A stretch of DNA of 5,936 nucleotides from Myxococcales bacterium (GCA_020354595.1 CP070650.1:1635277-1641212), one strand, 5' to 3'. Shown: positions 1 through 5,641, numbered from the stretch's first letter. Notes: generated from the letters alone by a model not told the origin. Program-made: numbers and translations.

Positions 1-1
1 G

Positions 2-826
2 CTCGGCGAAGGCGAACCGGCGGTCGTACTGACCGACGGGATCGGCTGCGACGGCTTCGTTTGGCGCTACCTCGCGCCCAGGCTCGCGCGCAGGCACCGG
101 GTCGTTCACTGGCATCTGCGCGGGCACGGCAGAAGCGGCCCGCCCGTCGATCCCGACAATCTCTCGATCGAGGACTTGGCGGCCGACCTTCGGCGCGTGT
201 GCGATGATCGCACCATCATCCGGCCGGTCATCGCCGGTCACTCGATGGGCGTCCAAGTTGCCCTCGAGTACTACCGGCAGAACCGGGACGACGTGTCGGC
301 CCTGATCCTCATGTGCGGTACCTTCGGACGCATTACGACGACGTTCCACGGCACGGACCTCCTCGACCAAATGCTCCCGAGCCTCATCCGCGGCACCCGG
401 ATGTTCCCCGCGGTAGCGCGCGCGATATGGGGACGCGTGCCGGCGGCGCTTGCCTTCCGCGTCGCATGTGCAGGGCGCGAGCTCGACCGTGAACGGATCC
501 AAGAGGAAGACTTCCAACGCTATTGGGAGCATGCCGCCCTGATGGATCCCGATCTGTTCCTCCGAATGCTCCAATATGCGGGCGTCCACGACGCTTGGGG
601 ATTTCTCGACGAGATCGACGTGCCGACCCTGATTATCGCTGCCGAGCGAGACACGTTCACGCCGATGGAGCTCGCCAACGACATGGCCAGCGCTATTCCC
701 GATGCTGAAATGGAGGTCATCGAAGAGGCGAGCCACGCGGCGCCGGTCGAGCAGCCGGATCGCATCGCGGAGCGAGTGGAGGAATTTTTGACCTCTCGGC
801 TCCGGGTCAACGTCGCTCTCGGCTAG
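2..826 (+). CDS. Alpha/beta-hydrolase fold protein, 5' end missing
   Basis: The reading frame is open from the first bases of the window, so the gene starts upstream; the TTG at 176 is internal and not a credible start. The visible 274 residues have the alpha/beta-hydrolase layout. An oxyanion-region loop (TDGIGCDGFVW) is followed by LRGHGRSGPP and then the nucleophile elbow GHSMG (Ser at fragment residue 81). The likely acid is Asp 217 in AERDTFTP and the catalytic His is 245 in EASHAAP, so the Ser-Asp-His triad appears complete. A helical, lid-like stretch lies between strand 6 and the acid. No signal peptide or membrane segment is visible in the part seen. It could be an esterase, lipase, haloperoxidase-like enzyme or C-C hydrolase; the substrate cannot be read from this fragment. 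Its TAG stop overlaps the stop of the convergent FHA gene. Confidence 0.9.
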   Translation, partial: LGEGEPAVVLTDGIGCDGFVWRYLAPRLARRHRVVHWHLRGHGRSGPPVDPDNLSIEDLAADLRRVCDDRTIIRPVIAGHSMGVQVALEYYRQNRDDVSALILMCGTFGRITTTFHGTDLLDQMLPSLIRGTRMFPAVARAIWGRVPAALAFRVACAGRELDRERIQEEDFQRYWEHAALMDPDLFLRMLQYAGVHDAWGFLDEIDVPTLIIAAERDTFTPMELANDMASAIPDAEMEVIEEASHAAPVEQPDRIAERVEEFLTSRLRVNVALG

Positions 827-1908
827 TACTCGGCCCGGAACAACTGCTGCCCCATCAGGACGAAGGTGCCCTGCGGCACGAACGACTCGTTGGAGACGCG
901 CACGAAGGTGCCGTTCGAGCTGCCCACGTCGGTCAGAAAGACGTGCCCGACTTCCGAGTGAATGCGGCAATGGAGGCCCGACACGTATCCGTCCTCGGGA
1001 AAGAGGACGTCGCCGCGCTCCCTTCCGAGGTGAATCCCCTGTGGCGGAACCGGATAGCTGTTCCCGGTGGCATCACGACCGATCACCAAGGAGATCCGGC
1101 CGACGAAACCGTGATGTGGGCTGCCCGCATGCTGGGTGCCGTCCGGCGCGGGGTCGGGAGCCGTCGGGGCTTCGAAACGAAGAATTTCCTGCCCGACCCG
1201 AAAGACGCTGCCATCGAAGAGCTCGATCGGCACTTCGGGATCGATCCGTATGTAGACCCCGTTGAGGCTTTCCATGTCTCTGACGACGAGCTGATCGCCT
1301 TCGAATCTGAACTCCGCGTGCTCGGGCGAGAGGTAGGCGTCACTCGCGAAGATGCCGCCGGTGCTTCGTCCGATGAGCGTGGGCCCGGCAGAAAGAGGAA
1401 ATGCCTCGCCTTCGGAGCCGTCGGGCTGAATCAAGATCAGGCGCGCCAACGATGCAGCCGGCGCCTCCGCGACGGCCGGAGCCGACACGCGCTCTTCGGG
1501 CGCTACCGCGGAGCCGGCACCGACGCCCTCGTCGTGAAGGTCGTGCCCGCACACGTGACAGAATCGGAAGTTCTCCGGGACCTGGGCGCCACAATGAGGG
1601 CAAGGCGAGGTGTCGTCGCTGAGTGGCGCCAGCTCTGGCGGCAGCGGATCGGCAACGGCGACGGGCTCGGGTGGCGCCGGCTGAACCGGCGTCGGGTCGA
1701 CTTCCATCTGCGGCGCCGAAGCCAACGCTCCCGAGCCGGCGGCACGGGCGGGCGGCGCATCCGTCGTGCGCCCCGTCGAGGACCCGGGCGGCGGAGGCGC
1801 CGAAACCGACCTCGGCTTGGCCGAATCGCGGGGAAGCTCGGCGCCACACCCAAGACAGAACTTGTAGTGGTCTTGGTTTTCTTTGCTGCATCGCGAACAG
1901 ACGATCAC
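823..1908 (-). CDS. Double zinc-ribbon, double FHA-domain protein (second gene of pair)
   Basis: This 361-residue protein has two short zinc ribbons and two FHA domains. Ribbon 1 has Cys 4, 7, 18, 21 and ribbon 2 has Cys 103, 106, 117, 120, both with the spacing C-x2-C-x10-C-x2-C. They are separated by a Pro/Ala-rich, probably disordered linker (about 30-100), and a second such linker spans about 125-153. FHA1 (about 155-247) keeps the phosphopeptide-binding signature: G180 R181, S194, H197, N216 G217. FHA2 (about 270-361) keeps it too: G295 R296, S310, H313, N332 G333. FHA domains bind phosphothreonine peptides, so this is probably a cytoplasmic adaptor for Ser/Thr-kinase signalling; the ligand is unknown. 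The start is GTG at 1908-1906, overlapping the TGA of the upstream paralog (GTGA), which suggests translational coupling. The 3' end overlaps the convergent hydrolase gene by four bases. Long plus-strand ORFs across this gene are GC-driven shadows. Confidence 0.93.
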   Translation of the reverse strand: MIVCSRCSKENQDHYKFCLGCGAELPRDSAKPRSVSAPPPPGSSTGRTTDAPPARAAGSGALASAPQMEVDPTPVQPAPPEPVAVADPLPPELAPLSDDTSPCPHCGAQVPENFRFCHVCGHDLHDEGVGAGSAVAPEERVSAPAVAEAPAASLARLILIQPDGSEGEAFPLSAGPTLIGRSTGGIFASDAYLSPEHAEFRFEGDQLVVRDMESLNGVYIRIDPEVPIELFDGSVFRVGQEILRFEAPTAPDPAPDGTQHAGSPHHGFVGRISLVIGRDATGNSYPVPPQGIHLGRERGDVLFPEDGYVSGLHCRIHSEVGHVFLTDVGSSNGTFVRVSNESFVPQGTFVLMGQQLFRAEY

Positions 1909-2693
1909 GCCGTCACCTCCACTCGGAGCAGATTTCGACCCAGGAAAAGGTAGTCCCCGTGGCCCAGCTCGCGCTCTCCTCGAATGCGAACGTAAGTGCC
2001 GTTTTGGGAGTTCTCGTCGATGAGCTTGAGGGACTCACCGGTCATCTCGACCTTCGCATGTCTCGCAGACAAGTACACGTCGTCCGGGAAGTTGATGTCG
2101 CAGTCCTCTCGACCGATTTCAACGGTCTGCTCGTGAGCGCAGCATACGATGCCATCCATCCCACCTTCGAGCACCTGGGTGATGCGGAAGGCGCTGGGCC
2201 GCCGAGGGGACGAGTAGAAATGGGTCTGGTCAGGCGCAGGCCCAGTGCTGTCCTTCGGCGTGGCGTCGACGCGGAACAAGTGCTGGCCACACATGAAGTG
2301 ATCGCCGACTTGGATTGGCGACGACCCGCGGATGCGAATGTACACCCCGTTGAGGCTGCCCTCGTCGCGAACGACGAGCTTCTCCCCGCGGTACAGGAAG
2401 TTTGCGTGCTTGGGGCTCAGCCAGGTGTCGCTTGGAAATGGGATCTGATCGGCATCGCGGCCCGCGACGTGCTCGGTGGCTTGCAGCAGATAGCTCAGGC
2501 CCTCTCCCATCGCCTCGTCCCCTCGAACGACGATGAGCCTCGCCTTACCGGGCATCTGCATGGCGCCGAAGTATTGGGTATCGAGCGTCTGGGCTTCGGC
2601 CGGCACTGGCCCGCCACAGGCTCCGCAGAATTTGTGCCCGGACGGAACCGCGCTTGCGCACTCCGTGCAGACATAATTGCGAGCTTGCTCCAT
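1905..2693 (-). CDS. Zinc-ribbon, double FHA-domain protein (first gene of pair)
   Basis: This 262-residue protein has one N-terminal zinc ribbon (Cys 9, 12, 23, 26; C-x2-C-x10-C-x2-C) and two FHA domains. FHA1 (about 51-144) has G78 R79, S93, H96, N115 G116. FHA2 (about 168-260) has G194 R195, S209, H212, N231 G232. All signature residues for phosphothreonine binding are therefore present in both domains. It is clearly paralogous to the downstream gene: FHA1 of both proteins shares LVVRD followed by SLNGVYIRI and LSPxHAxF, so the pair probably arose by tandem duplication. This copy lacks the second ribbon and the long Pro/Ala linker. The ATG at 2693-2691 is preceded on the minus strand by AGAGGGG with seven bases of spacing. 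A sigma70-like promoter lies about 50-75 bases upstream. Expected role: cytoplasmic phosphoprotein-binding adaptor; the zinc ribbon may dimerise or bind a partner. Partner kinases are not encoded here. Confidence 0.93.
   Translation of the reverse strand: MEQARNYVCTECASAVPSGHKFCGACGGPVPAEAQTLDTQYFGAMQMPGKARLIVVRGDEAMGEGLSYLLQATEHVAGRDADQIPFPSDTWLSPKHANFLYRGEKLVVRDEGSLNGVYIRIRGSSPIQVGDHFMCGQHLFRVDATPKDSTGPAPDQTHFYSSPRRPSAFRITQVLEGGMDGIVCCAHEQTVEIGREDCDINFPDDVYLSARHAKVEMTGESLKLIDENSQNGTYVRIRGERELGHGDYLFLGRNLLRVEVTA
1913..1920 (-). promoter_or_regulatory. Ribosome binding site for the downstream ZnR-FHA-FHA gene
   Basis: On the minus strand, GGAGGTGA lies inside the last codons of the upstream FHA gene. 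Its GGAGG core ends seven bases before the GTG at 1908-1906. It supports the GTG start and the GTGA overlap, because no ATG with a comparable Shine-Dalgarno sequence is seen nearby. Confidence 0.75.
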
Positions 2694-2739
2694 GCCCTAT
2701 CCCCTCTTGCCCAGCCCCTCGGTGGCAAAGCTATCGGGA

Positions 2740-2769
2740 GTAATAGGCCATCGAATCACCCCTCGTCAA
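2740..2769 (-). promoter_or_regulatory. Sigma70-like promoter for the FHA gene pair
   Basis: On the minus strand, TTGACG (2769-2764) and TATTAC (2745-2740) are separated by 18 bases; the alternative -10 CTATTA gives 17. The predicted start near 2733 leaves a leader of about 40 nt before the ATG at 2693. The match is good for a GC-rich genome but rests on consensus alone. The 149-bp gap to the divergent DUF72 gene shows no equally good promoter on the plus strand. Confidence 0.55.
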
Positions 2770-2842
2770 TCCGTGTGCAACTCGGCAATTGCGCCGGCGA
2801 ACGAGCTTTGCTTGTCTGGGCCCTGCGACTACCCTCTGCGCG

Positions 2843-3508
2843 ATGCAGCTCTTTGCTGGCGCTTTATTGGAGCGGCCCCCCGGGCCCAAGTACACGGCAG
2901 AGCTACGTTTCGCCGAGCTTGCCCCCCAGAGCCCGTTACCCAAAGCGGGGACTCTCGCCAAATGGCGCAAGGCGCTCCCAGACGGGTTCCAGATAGCGCT
3001 CAGGGCGCCGGAAAGCTCCTGGAAAGGGCCGGAAGGGCCGTTTCGGGCGGGAAGCGAGCTCGATGAAGGCCTGCGTTGGCTCTGCGAGGCGGCTGACGCG
3101 CTCGAGGCGTCGTTCGTGGTGGTGTCGACTGGTGCGGCGGTGATGACCGGGGCGAGGGATCGACGGCGGTTGCGCGAGTATTTCAGCCGGCCTCCTCGCG
3201 TCGCCGGGCGCACGATCGTCTGGCGGCCGACCGGCCTCTGGGAGCCGGAGTCGGTCCAGGCCGTGGCGAAGTCGCTATCGGTCGTCGGCGGATTCGACGC
3301 GGCCGATGATCCCGTCCCCGACGGTGAGCTCGTGTATGGCTCACTCCTGGCCGAAGGGCTTCGCCGCTCGTTTTCACACGCCCAGCTCCTCGACGTGCTC
3401 GACAAGCTGCAGAGCTCGGGGACAGCACGCGCGTTCATCAGCATCGAATCGTCGCAATCGTTTCGCGAAGCGCGGCTTCTTCAGGCCTTGTCCGAAGGGC
3501 GAGAGTGA
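2843..3508 (+). CDS. DUF72 (YecE-like) family protein, short and divergent
   Basis: Starting at the ATG at 2843 the product is 221 residues. Elements typical of DUF72 proteins appear in order: LAKWRKALPDGFQIALRAP (about 38-56; the family's W..P..F.fa.KaP segment), an EASFVVVSTG strand, a fl..l segment (LREYFSRPP), TIVWRPTGLWEP (matching the family's E/R-W step), GGFDAADDPVPDGELVYG, and a C-terminal ARAFISIESSQSFREARLLQAL resembling the family's terminal FNN...A segment. DUF72 proteins are predicted TIM-barrel-like; their biochemical role is not established. The usual N-terminal GTSGW-type strand and the Tyr-rich start are absent, so this is a compact or divergent member. A TTG 54 bases upstream would extend the ORF, but the added residues show no family match. 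No clear Shine-Dalgarno sequence precedes the ATG. The stop overlaps the start of the NFACT gene by four bases. Confidence 0.78.
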   Translation: MQLFAGALLERPPGPKYTAELRFAELAPQSPLPKAGTLAKWRKALPDGFQIALRAPESSWKGPEGPFRAGSELDEGLRWLCEAADALEASFVVVSTGAAVMTGARDRRRLREYFSRPPRVAGRTIVWRPTGLWEPESVQAVAKSLSVVGGFDAADDPVPDGELVYGSLLAEGLRRSFSHAQLLDVLDKLQSSGTARAFISIESSQSFREARLLQALSEGRE

Positions 3509-4830
3509 GCGCGTGGGGCGCGAAGATCACGCGCGTCGATCAGCCGGAGCCGGGGCTGCTGGCGGTTTCATTCCGCGCCGCCGGGCGCAATGAGACGCTG
3601 CTGCTGGTCACACTACCGGGGGCCCTAGAGCTCGGCATCGTGGCGCAACGTCCGCGTGGCGCCAGCGCGAGCCCTTCGACCACGCAGCTCCGACGCCACA
3701 TCGAAGGTGCGAGAATCGAGCTCGTCGAGCGGAGCCATCGGGCGGCGCGCGTGTCGCTCGCGCGGGCCGGCGCACGACGGTTTCTCATCGCCGCTCCGAG
3801 CAAGCCGTACGGTGCTTGGTGGTTGTGTGAACCGGACGGGTTGCAGGTCGTCCGGTCGCCAGGAGCACCTCCGGATGTGCCTGACGAAGAAGGACACTTG
3901 GTCGCCCAAGATGCCGACCTGCTTCGGGCCCGCGGAGAGGCCACTTTGCGCGTCCACCAGGAAGCCCGAAGGGCGCAGCTGGAGCGCGCGCTCGAACGCC
4001 AGATCAAGCGAATTTTGAGGAAAAAAGCAGCAATTTCGGCAGATCTTGAACGCGCCGAACACGCGGAGGAGCTGCGGGAAAAGGCGACCCTCCTCCTCGC
4101 GCATGCGTCCGAGATTGGAGCCGGCGCAACACACTTCGATGCGCCGGCTTGGGATGACACCGGACGCTCGATTCGCATCGAGCTCGACCCGCAGAAGAGC
4201 CCCACCGAGCTTGCGCAGGTTCTCTTCGCCAAGTCGAAGCGTCTCAAACGAGGGTTGGACGTGACCCCGAGCCGACTGCAGAGGGTTACTTCCGAGTTGG
4301 ACGCGCTCGAACGACTTCGAGCCGACCTCTCGCAAAGCGCACCCGAAAAGTATGCCGCACAGTTGGCGGCCCATGGAATCAGGATCACCGAGCCGCGGGA
4401 GCGAGAGAGGAAACGGAGACAGGCGGGTGCGAGACTTCCCTATCGAACGTTCGTGACCGAAGACGAGGCGACCGTGCTCGTGGGGCGCGGGGCGGCGGAC
4501 AACGACCGGCTCACGCTCCGGGTGGCCCGCCCGCACGACCTTTGGTTGCACGCGCGCGGAGTCGTCGGGGCACACGTCGTGGTGCCCTTGAGCAAGGGGA
4601 AGTCGTGCTCGCCCGATACGTTGGTCGATGCTGCGACGCTGGCCGCTCACTTCAGCGACCTACGCGGTGAGACAATCGTCGACGTGCTGTACACGCCGCG
4701 GCGCTTCGTTCGAAAACGCAAAGGGAGCCCGATCGGTTTGGTGACGTTCGAGCGCGAGAAGGTGATCGCGGTGCGTGTCGAGCCGGCGCGCCTTGAACGA
4801 CTTCTGCAGAGTGAAAGAAGAACCGCTTGA
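3505..4830 (+). CDS. NFACT/RqcH-family protein, compact form
   Basis: This 441-residue protein belongs to the NFACT (RqcH/Rqc2, formerly fibronectin-binding protein A) family. NFACT-N occupies about 5-120: ITRVDQP at the start, then LRRHIEGARI (62-71), matching the family's LRKhLeGari step. A charged helical, probably coiled-coil region runs from about 140 to 275 and includes LDPQKSPTELAQVLFAKSKRLKRG, a family hallmark. NFACT-R (formerly DUF814) spans about 312-425: YRTF, LVGRGAADND (325-334), DLWLHARGVVGAHVVV (345-360) and VRKRKGSPIGLV (402-413). In Bacillus, RqcH binds stalled 50S-peptidyl-tRNA complexes and adds C-terminal alanine tails. This copy is shorter than the usual 550-600 residues. 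The first roughly 25 residues and probably the HhH segment are missing, and the Asp-Arg tRNA-contact motif reads His78-Arg79. Tail synthesis is therefore uncertain. The GTG start overlaps the TGA of the DUF72 gene (GTGA), implying coupling. Confidence 0.93.
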   Translation: MSAWGAKITRVDQPEPGLLAVSFRAAGRNETLLLVTLPGALELGIVAQRPRGASASPSTTQLRRHIEGARIELVERSHRAARVSLARAGARRFLIAAPSKPYGAWWLCEPDGLQVVRSPGAPPDVPDEEGHLVAQDADLLRARGEATLRVHQEARRAQLERALERQIKRILRKKAAISADLERAEHAEELREKATLLLAHASEIGAGATHFDAPAWDDTGRSIRIELDPQKSPTELAQVLFAKSKRLKRGLDVTPSRLQRVTSELDALERLRADLSQSAPEKYAAQLAAHGIRITEPRERERKRRQAGARLPYRTFVTEDEATVLVGRGAADNDRLTLRVARPHDLWLHARGVVGAHVVVPLSKGKSCSPDTLVDAATLAAHFSDLRGETIVDVLYTPRRFVRKRKGSPIGLVTFEREKVIAVRVEPARLERLLQSERRTA

Positions 4831-4850
4831 AGGGCTCTCAGATCGCCAAC

Positions 4851-4872
4851 GCCCCGGCCGAACGGCCGGGGC
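4851..4872 (+). terminator. GC-rich hairpin after the NFACT gene
   Basis: GCCCCGGCCG (4851-4860) and its exact complement CGGCCGGGGC (4863-4872) flank a two-base AA, giving a 10-bp stem (9 bp with a GAAC tetraloop in RNA). It begins 21 bases after the NFACT stop. There is no T-tract on either side, so it is not a classical intrinsic terminator. It may block 3' exonucleases or cause pausing. Confidence 0.55.
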
Positions 4873-4928
4873 GCCAGCAGACGAACACCCCCCCACAAGA
4901 AAGAGGGATCGCCACGACAGACTGCGCG

Positions 4929-4952
4929 AAGGCCCGGAAAAACCAGGGCCTT
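4929..4952. terminator. Hairpin with an A5/T5 loop in the convergent gap
   Basis: AAGGCCC (4929-4935) pairs with GGGCCTT (4946-4952). The stem extends by GG/CC across a bulged A, around an AAAAA loop (TTTTT on the minus strand). It could fold on transcripts from either strand. It lacks a following T-run, so a termination role is inferred from its position only. Confidence 0.4.
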
Positions 4953-4957
4953 AGGCG

Positions 4958-4980
4958 TGGGGTCACCTGAGGTGACCCCA
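4958..4980 (-). terminator. Perfect 10-bp hairpin after the KKRAT gene
   Basis: TGGGGTCACC (4958-4967) and GGTGACCCCA (4971-4980) are perfect complements around a TGA loop; a G-U and a C-G pair can extend the stem in plus-strand RNA. It lies 32 bases beyond the minus-strand TAA at 5012, where a terminator for the KKRAT gene is expected. No T-run follows on the minus strand, so the mechanism is uncertain. Confidence 0.5.
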
Positions 4981-5011
4981 TGGTGGACCCGAAGGCCTAC
5001 CGCCTAGAAGC

Positions 5012-5326
5012 TTATTTCTTCTTGCGAGTCGCGCGCTTCTTGGTTGCGCGCTTCTTGGTTGCGCGCTTCTTGGTCGCGCGCTTCTTGGTTGCGCGCTTCT
5101 TGGTTGCGCGCTTCTTCGTCGCGCGCTTCTTGGTTGCACGCTTCTTGGTTGCACGCTTCTTGGTTGCACGCTTCTTCGTGGCGCGCTTCTTCGTGGCGCG
5201 CTTCTTCGTGGCGCGCTTCTTGGTTGCGCGCTTCTTCGTCGTGCGCTTCTTAGCGGGCTTCCTCTTCGCCGTGCGCTTCTTCGCCGGCTTCCTCTTCTTT
5301 GTCGATCGTTTCTTTGCAGTCGCCAT
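5012..5326 (-). CDS. Histone H1-like, Lys/Arg-rich KKRAT-repeat protein
   Basis: This is a 104-residue protein with 42 Lys and 20 Arg, 19 Ala, 19 Thr, two Pro, and no acidic, aromatic or Cys residues. Residues 1-25 are an irregular basic head with two RKPAKKR motifs. Residues 26-30 are KKRTT, 31-100 are fourteen exact KKRAT units, and the tail is RKKK. The composition resembles histone H1 C-terminal tails and bacterial H1-like proteins (Hc2, AlgP types), so nucleoid or nucleic-acid binding by charge is the likely role; it has no folded domain. The ATG at 5326-5324 is chosen because GGAGGAGG sits just upstream; a TTG 15 bases earlier lies within that Shine-Dalgarno sequence. The gene is divergent from the CarD-family gene. 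The plus-strand frame through it encodes a VARFL repeat that is a shadow. Confidence 0.88.
   Translation of the reverse strand: MATAKKRSTKKRKPAKKRTAKRKPAKKRTTKKRATKKRATKKRATKKRATKKRATKKRATKKRATKKRATKKRATKKRATKKRATKKRATKKRATKKRATRKKK
5026..5250 (-). repeat. 15-bp coding tandem repeat, 15 units
   Basis: Fifteen back-to-back 15-bp units encode KKRAT (KKRTT in the unit farthest upstream in the gene). On the plus strand the commonest unit is TGGTTGCGCGCTTCT (units 2, 3, 5, 6, 14). Units 8-10 are identical to each other (G to A within the GCGCG), and units 11-13 share TCGTGGCGCGCTTCT. Units 1-14 differ only at synonymous positions. The clustering of identical variants indicates local duplication or gene conversion under protein-level constraint. 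Confidence 0.95.
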
Positions 5327-5331
5327 TTCGA

Positions 5332-5339
5332 CCTCCTCC
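5332..5339 (-). promoter_or_regulatory. Ribosome binding site of the KKRAT gene
   Basis: GGAGGAGG on the minus strand, five bases (TCGAA) before the ATG at 5326-5324. This strong Shine-Dalgarno sequence decides between the ATG and the upstream in-frame TTG, which would overlap it. Confidence 0.8.
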
Positions 5340-5367
5340 AAGGTGGGTCAAGATTGCAGGTGCACGT

Positions 5368-5397
5368 ACCGTATTGTCACGTCACTTCACGTGTCAA
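5368..5397 (-). promoter_or_regulatory. Sigma70-like promoter of the KKRAT gene
   Basis: On the minus strand a perfect -35 TTGACA (5397-5392) is followed after 18 bases by TACGGT (5373-5368), or after 15 by CAATAC preceded by TGA. Either start would leave a leader of roughly 35-40 nt. The -35 is strong and the -10 is weak, which would suit an activated promoter. It coincides with a pseudo-palindrome (5374-5397). Confidence 0.5.
5374..5397. promoter_or_regulatory. 24-bp pseudo-palindrome over the KKRAT promoter
   Basis: The two strands agree at 18 of 24 positions. The half-sites have the form TTGnCACGTnA facing TnACGTGnCAA. It covers the -35 and the spacer of the predicted KKRAT promoter, which is the usual position for a repressor or sigma-competing operator. 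The binding protein is unknown. Confidence 0.4.
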
Positions 5398-5413
5398 GCG
5401 GAACCGCACATGA

Positions 5414-5419
5414 ATTATA
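5414..5419 (-). promoter_or_regulatory. Perfect TATAAT, possible upstream promoter for the KKRAT gene
   Basis: TATAAT reads on the minus strand, directly preceded by TG, but no -35 match lies 16-18 bases upstream. In an AT-rich stretch it may be chance. If used, transcription would start near 5407, about 45 bases upstream of the start expected from the other promoter. Confidence 0.25.
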
Positions 5420-5482
5420 CATAACTTTGCCCTATTTGAGCGAAATGTTTTGCAACCTCGACGTTCAACATTGCGTAATCGT

Positions 5483-5502
5483 TGATAAACGTATGCTTAT
5501 CA
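5483..5502. promoter_or_regulatory. Operator-like dyad TGATAA-N8-TTATCA
   Basis: Perfect 6-bp inverted half-sites are separated by eight bases, with additional symmetric C/G and central TA inside the spacer. The centre-to-centre distance of the half-sites is 14 bases. It lies in the AT-rich part of the divergent region and resembles a binding site for a dimeric regulator; no specific family can be named. Confidence 0.4.
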
Positions 5503-5525
5503 GATCACGTTGGAAAGCTGAAGAA

Positions 5526-5543
5526 AGTTCGTACGAGCGAACT
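5526..5543. promoter_or_regulatory. Operator-like dyad AGTTCG-N6-CGAACT
   Basis: Perfect 6-bp inverted half-sites flank TACGAG. The spacing suits a dimeric helix-turn-helix regulator, and the half-site is reminiscent of, but shorter than, the CGAAC...GTTCG type boxes bound by LexA in some bacteria, here in the opposite orientation. The match is not sufficient to name the regulator. Confidence 0.35.
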
Positions 5544-5641
5544 CACATGCGTGATCGAAGTTGGAAAAGGGGGATCGCATGAGCGTGATCCGGCGCGAAG
5601 ACCGTCGATCGCCGGGCGAATCTTGCGCGCTGCGCGTCGCG

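Larger units (their letters stand above)
4831..5011. other. Convergent intergenic region with three hairpins
   Basis: This 181-bp gap between the 3' ends of the NFACT gene (+) and the KKRAT gene (-) has no plausible coding sequence. It holds three perfect or near-perfect inverted repeats, listed separately. Secondary pairings are also possible: TAGGCG (4952-4957) with CGCCTA (5001-5006), and GGCCTT (4947-4952) with AAGGCC (4992-4997). Several alternative folds therefore exist. Confidence 0.7.

Noticed and set aside
2789..2842. TTG start at 2789 for the DUF72 gene
   Set aside because: The extra 18 residues show no family resemblance; the ATG at 2843 begins where the recognisable protein does.
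943..2996. Long plus-strand ORFs (336 and 457 codons) across the FHA genes
   Set aside because: They are antisense to genes with clear zinc-ribbon and FHA motifs. Their products are Arg/Pro/Ala-rich without domains, as expected for shadows in GC-rich DNA.
4021..4026. A6 run as a programmed frameshift site in the NFACT gene
   Set aside because: It reads in frame as AAA AAA GCA, so the slippery phase A_AAA_AAG is not met. The frame continues through intact NFACT-R motifs, so no shift is needed.
3540..4650. Minus-strand ORFs of 282 and 341 codons within the NFACT gene
   Set aside because: They are antisense to a gene with unmistakable NFACT motifs, and their products are low-complexity Arg/Ser-rich sequence.
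5026..5250. CRISPR-like repeats
   Set aside because: The units are only 15 bp and directly adjacent with no spacers, and they encode a pentapeptide repeat.
4980..5582. Plus-strand ORF encoding a hydrophobic VARFL repeat, and a minus-strand QPRSA repeat ORF
   Set aside because: Both are other-frame readings of the 15-bp KKRAT array. The minus-strand KKRAT frame has the strong ribosome binding site, the promoter and synonymous-only variation.
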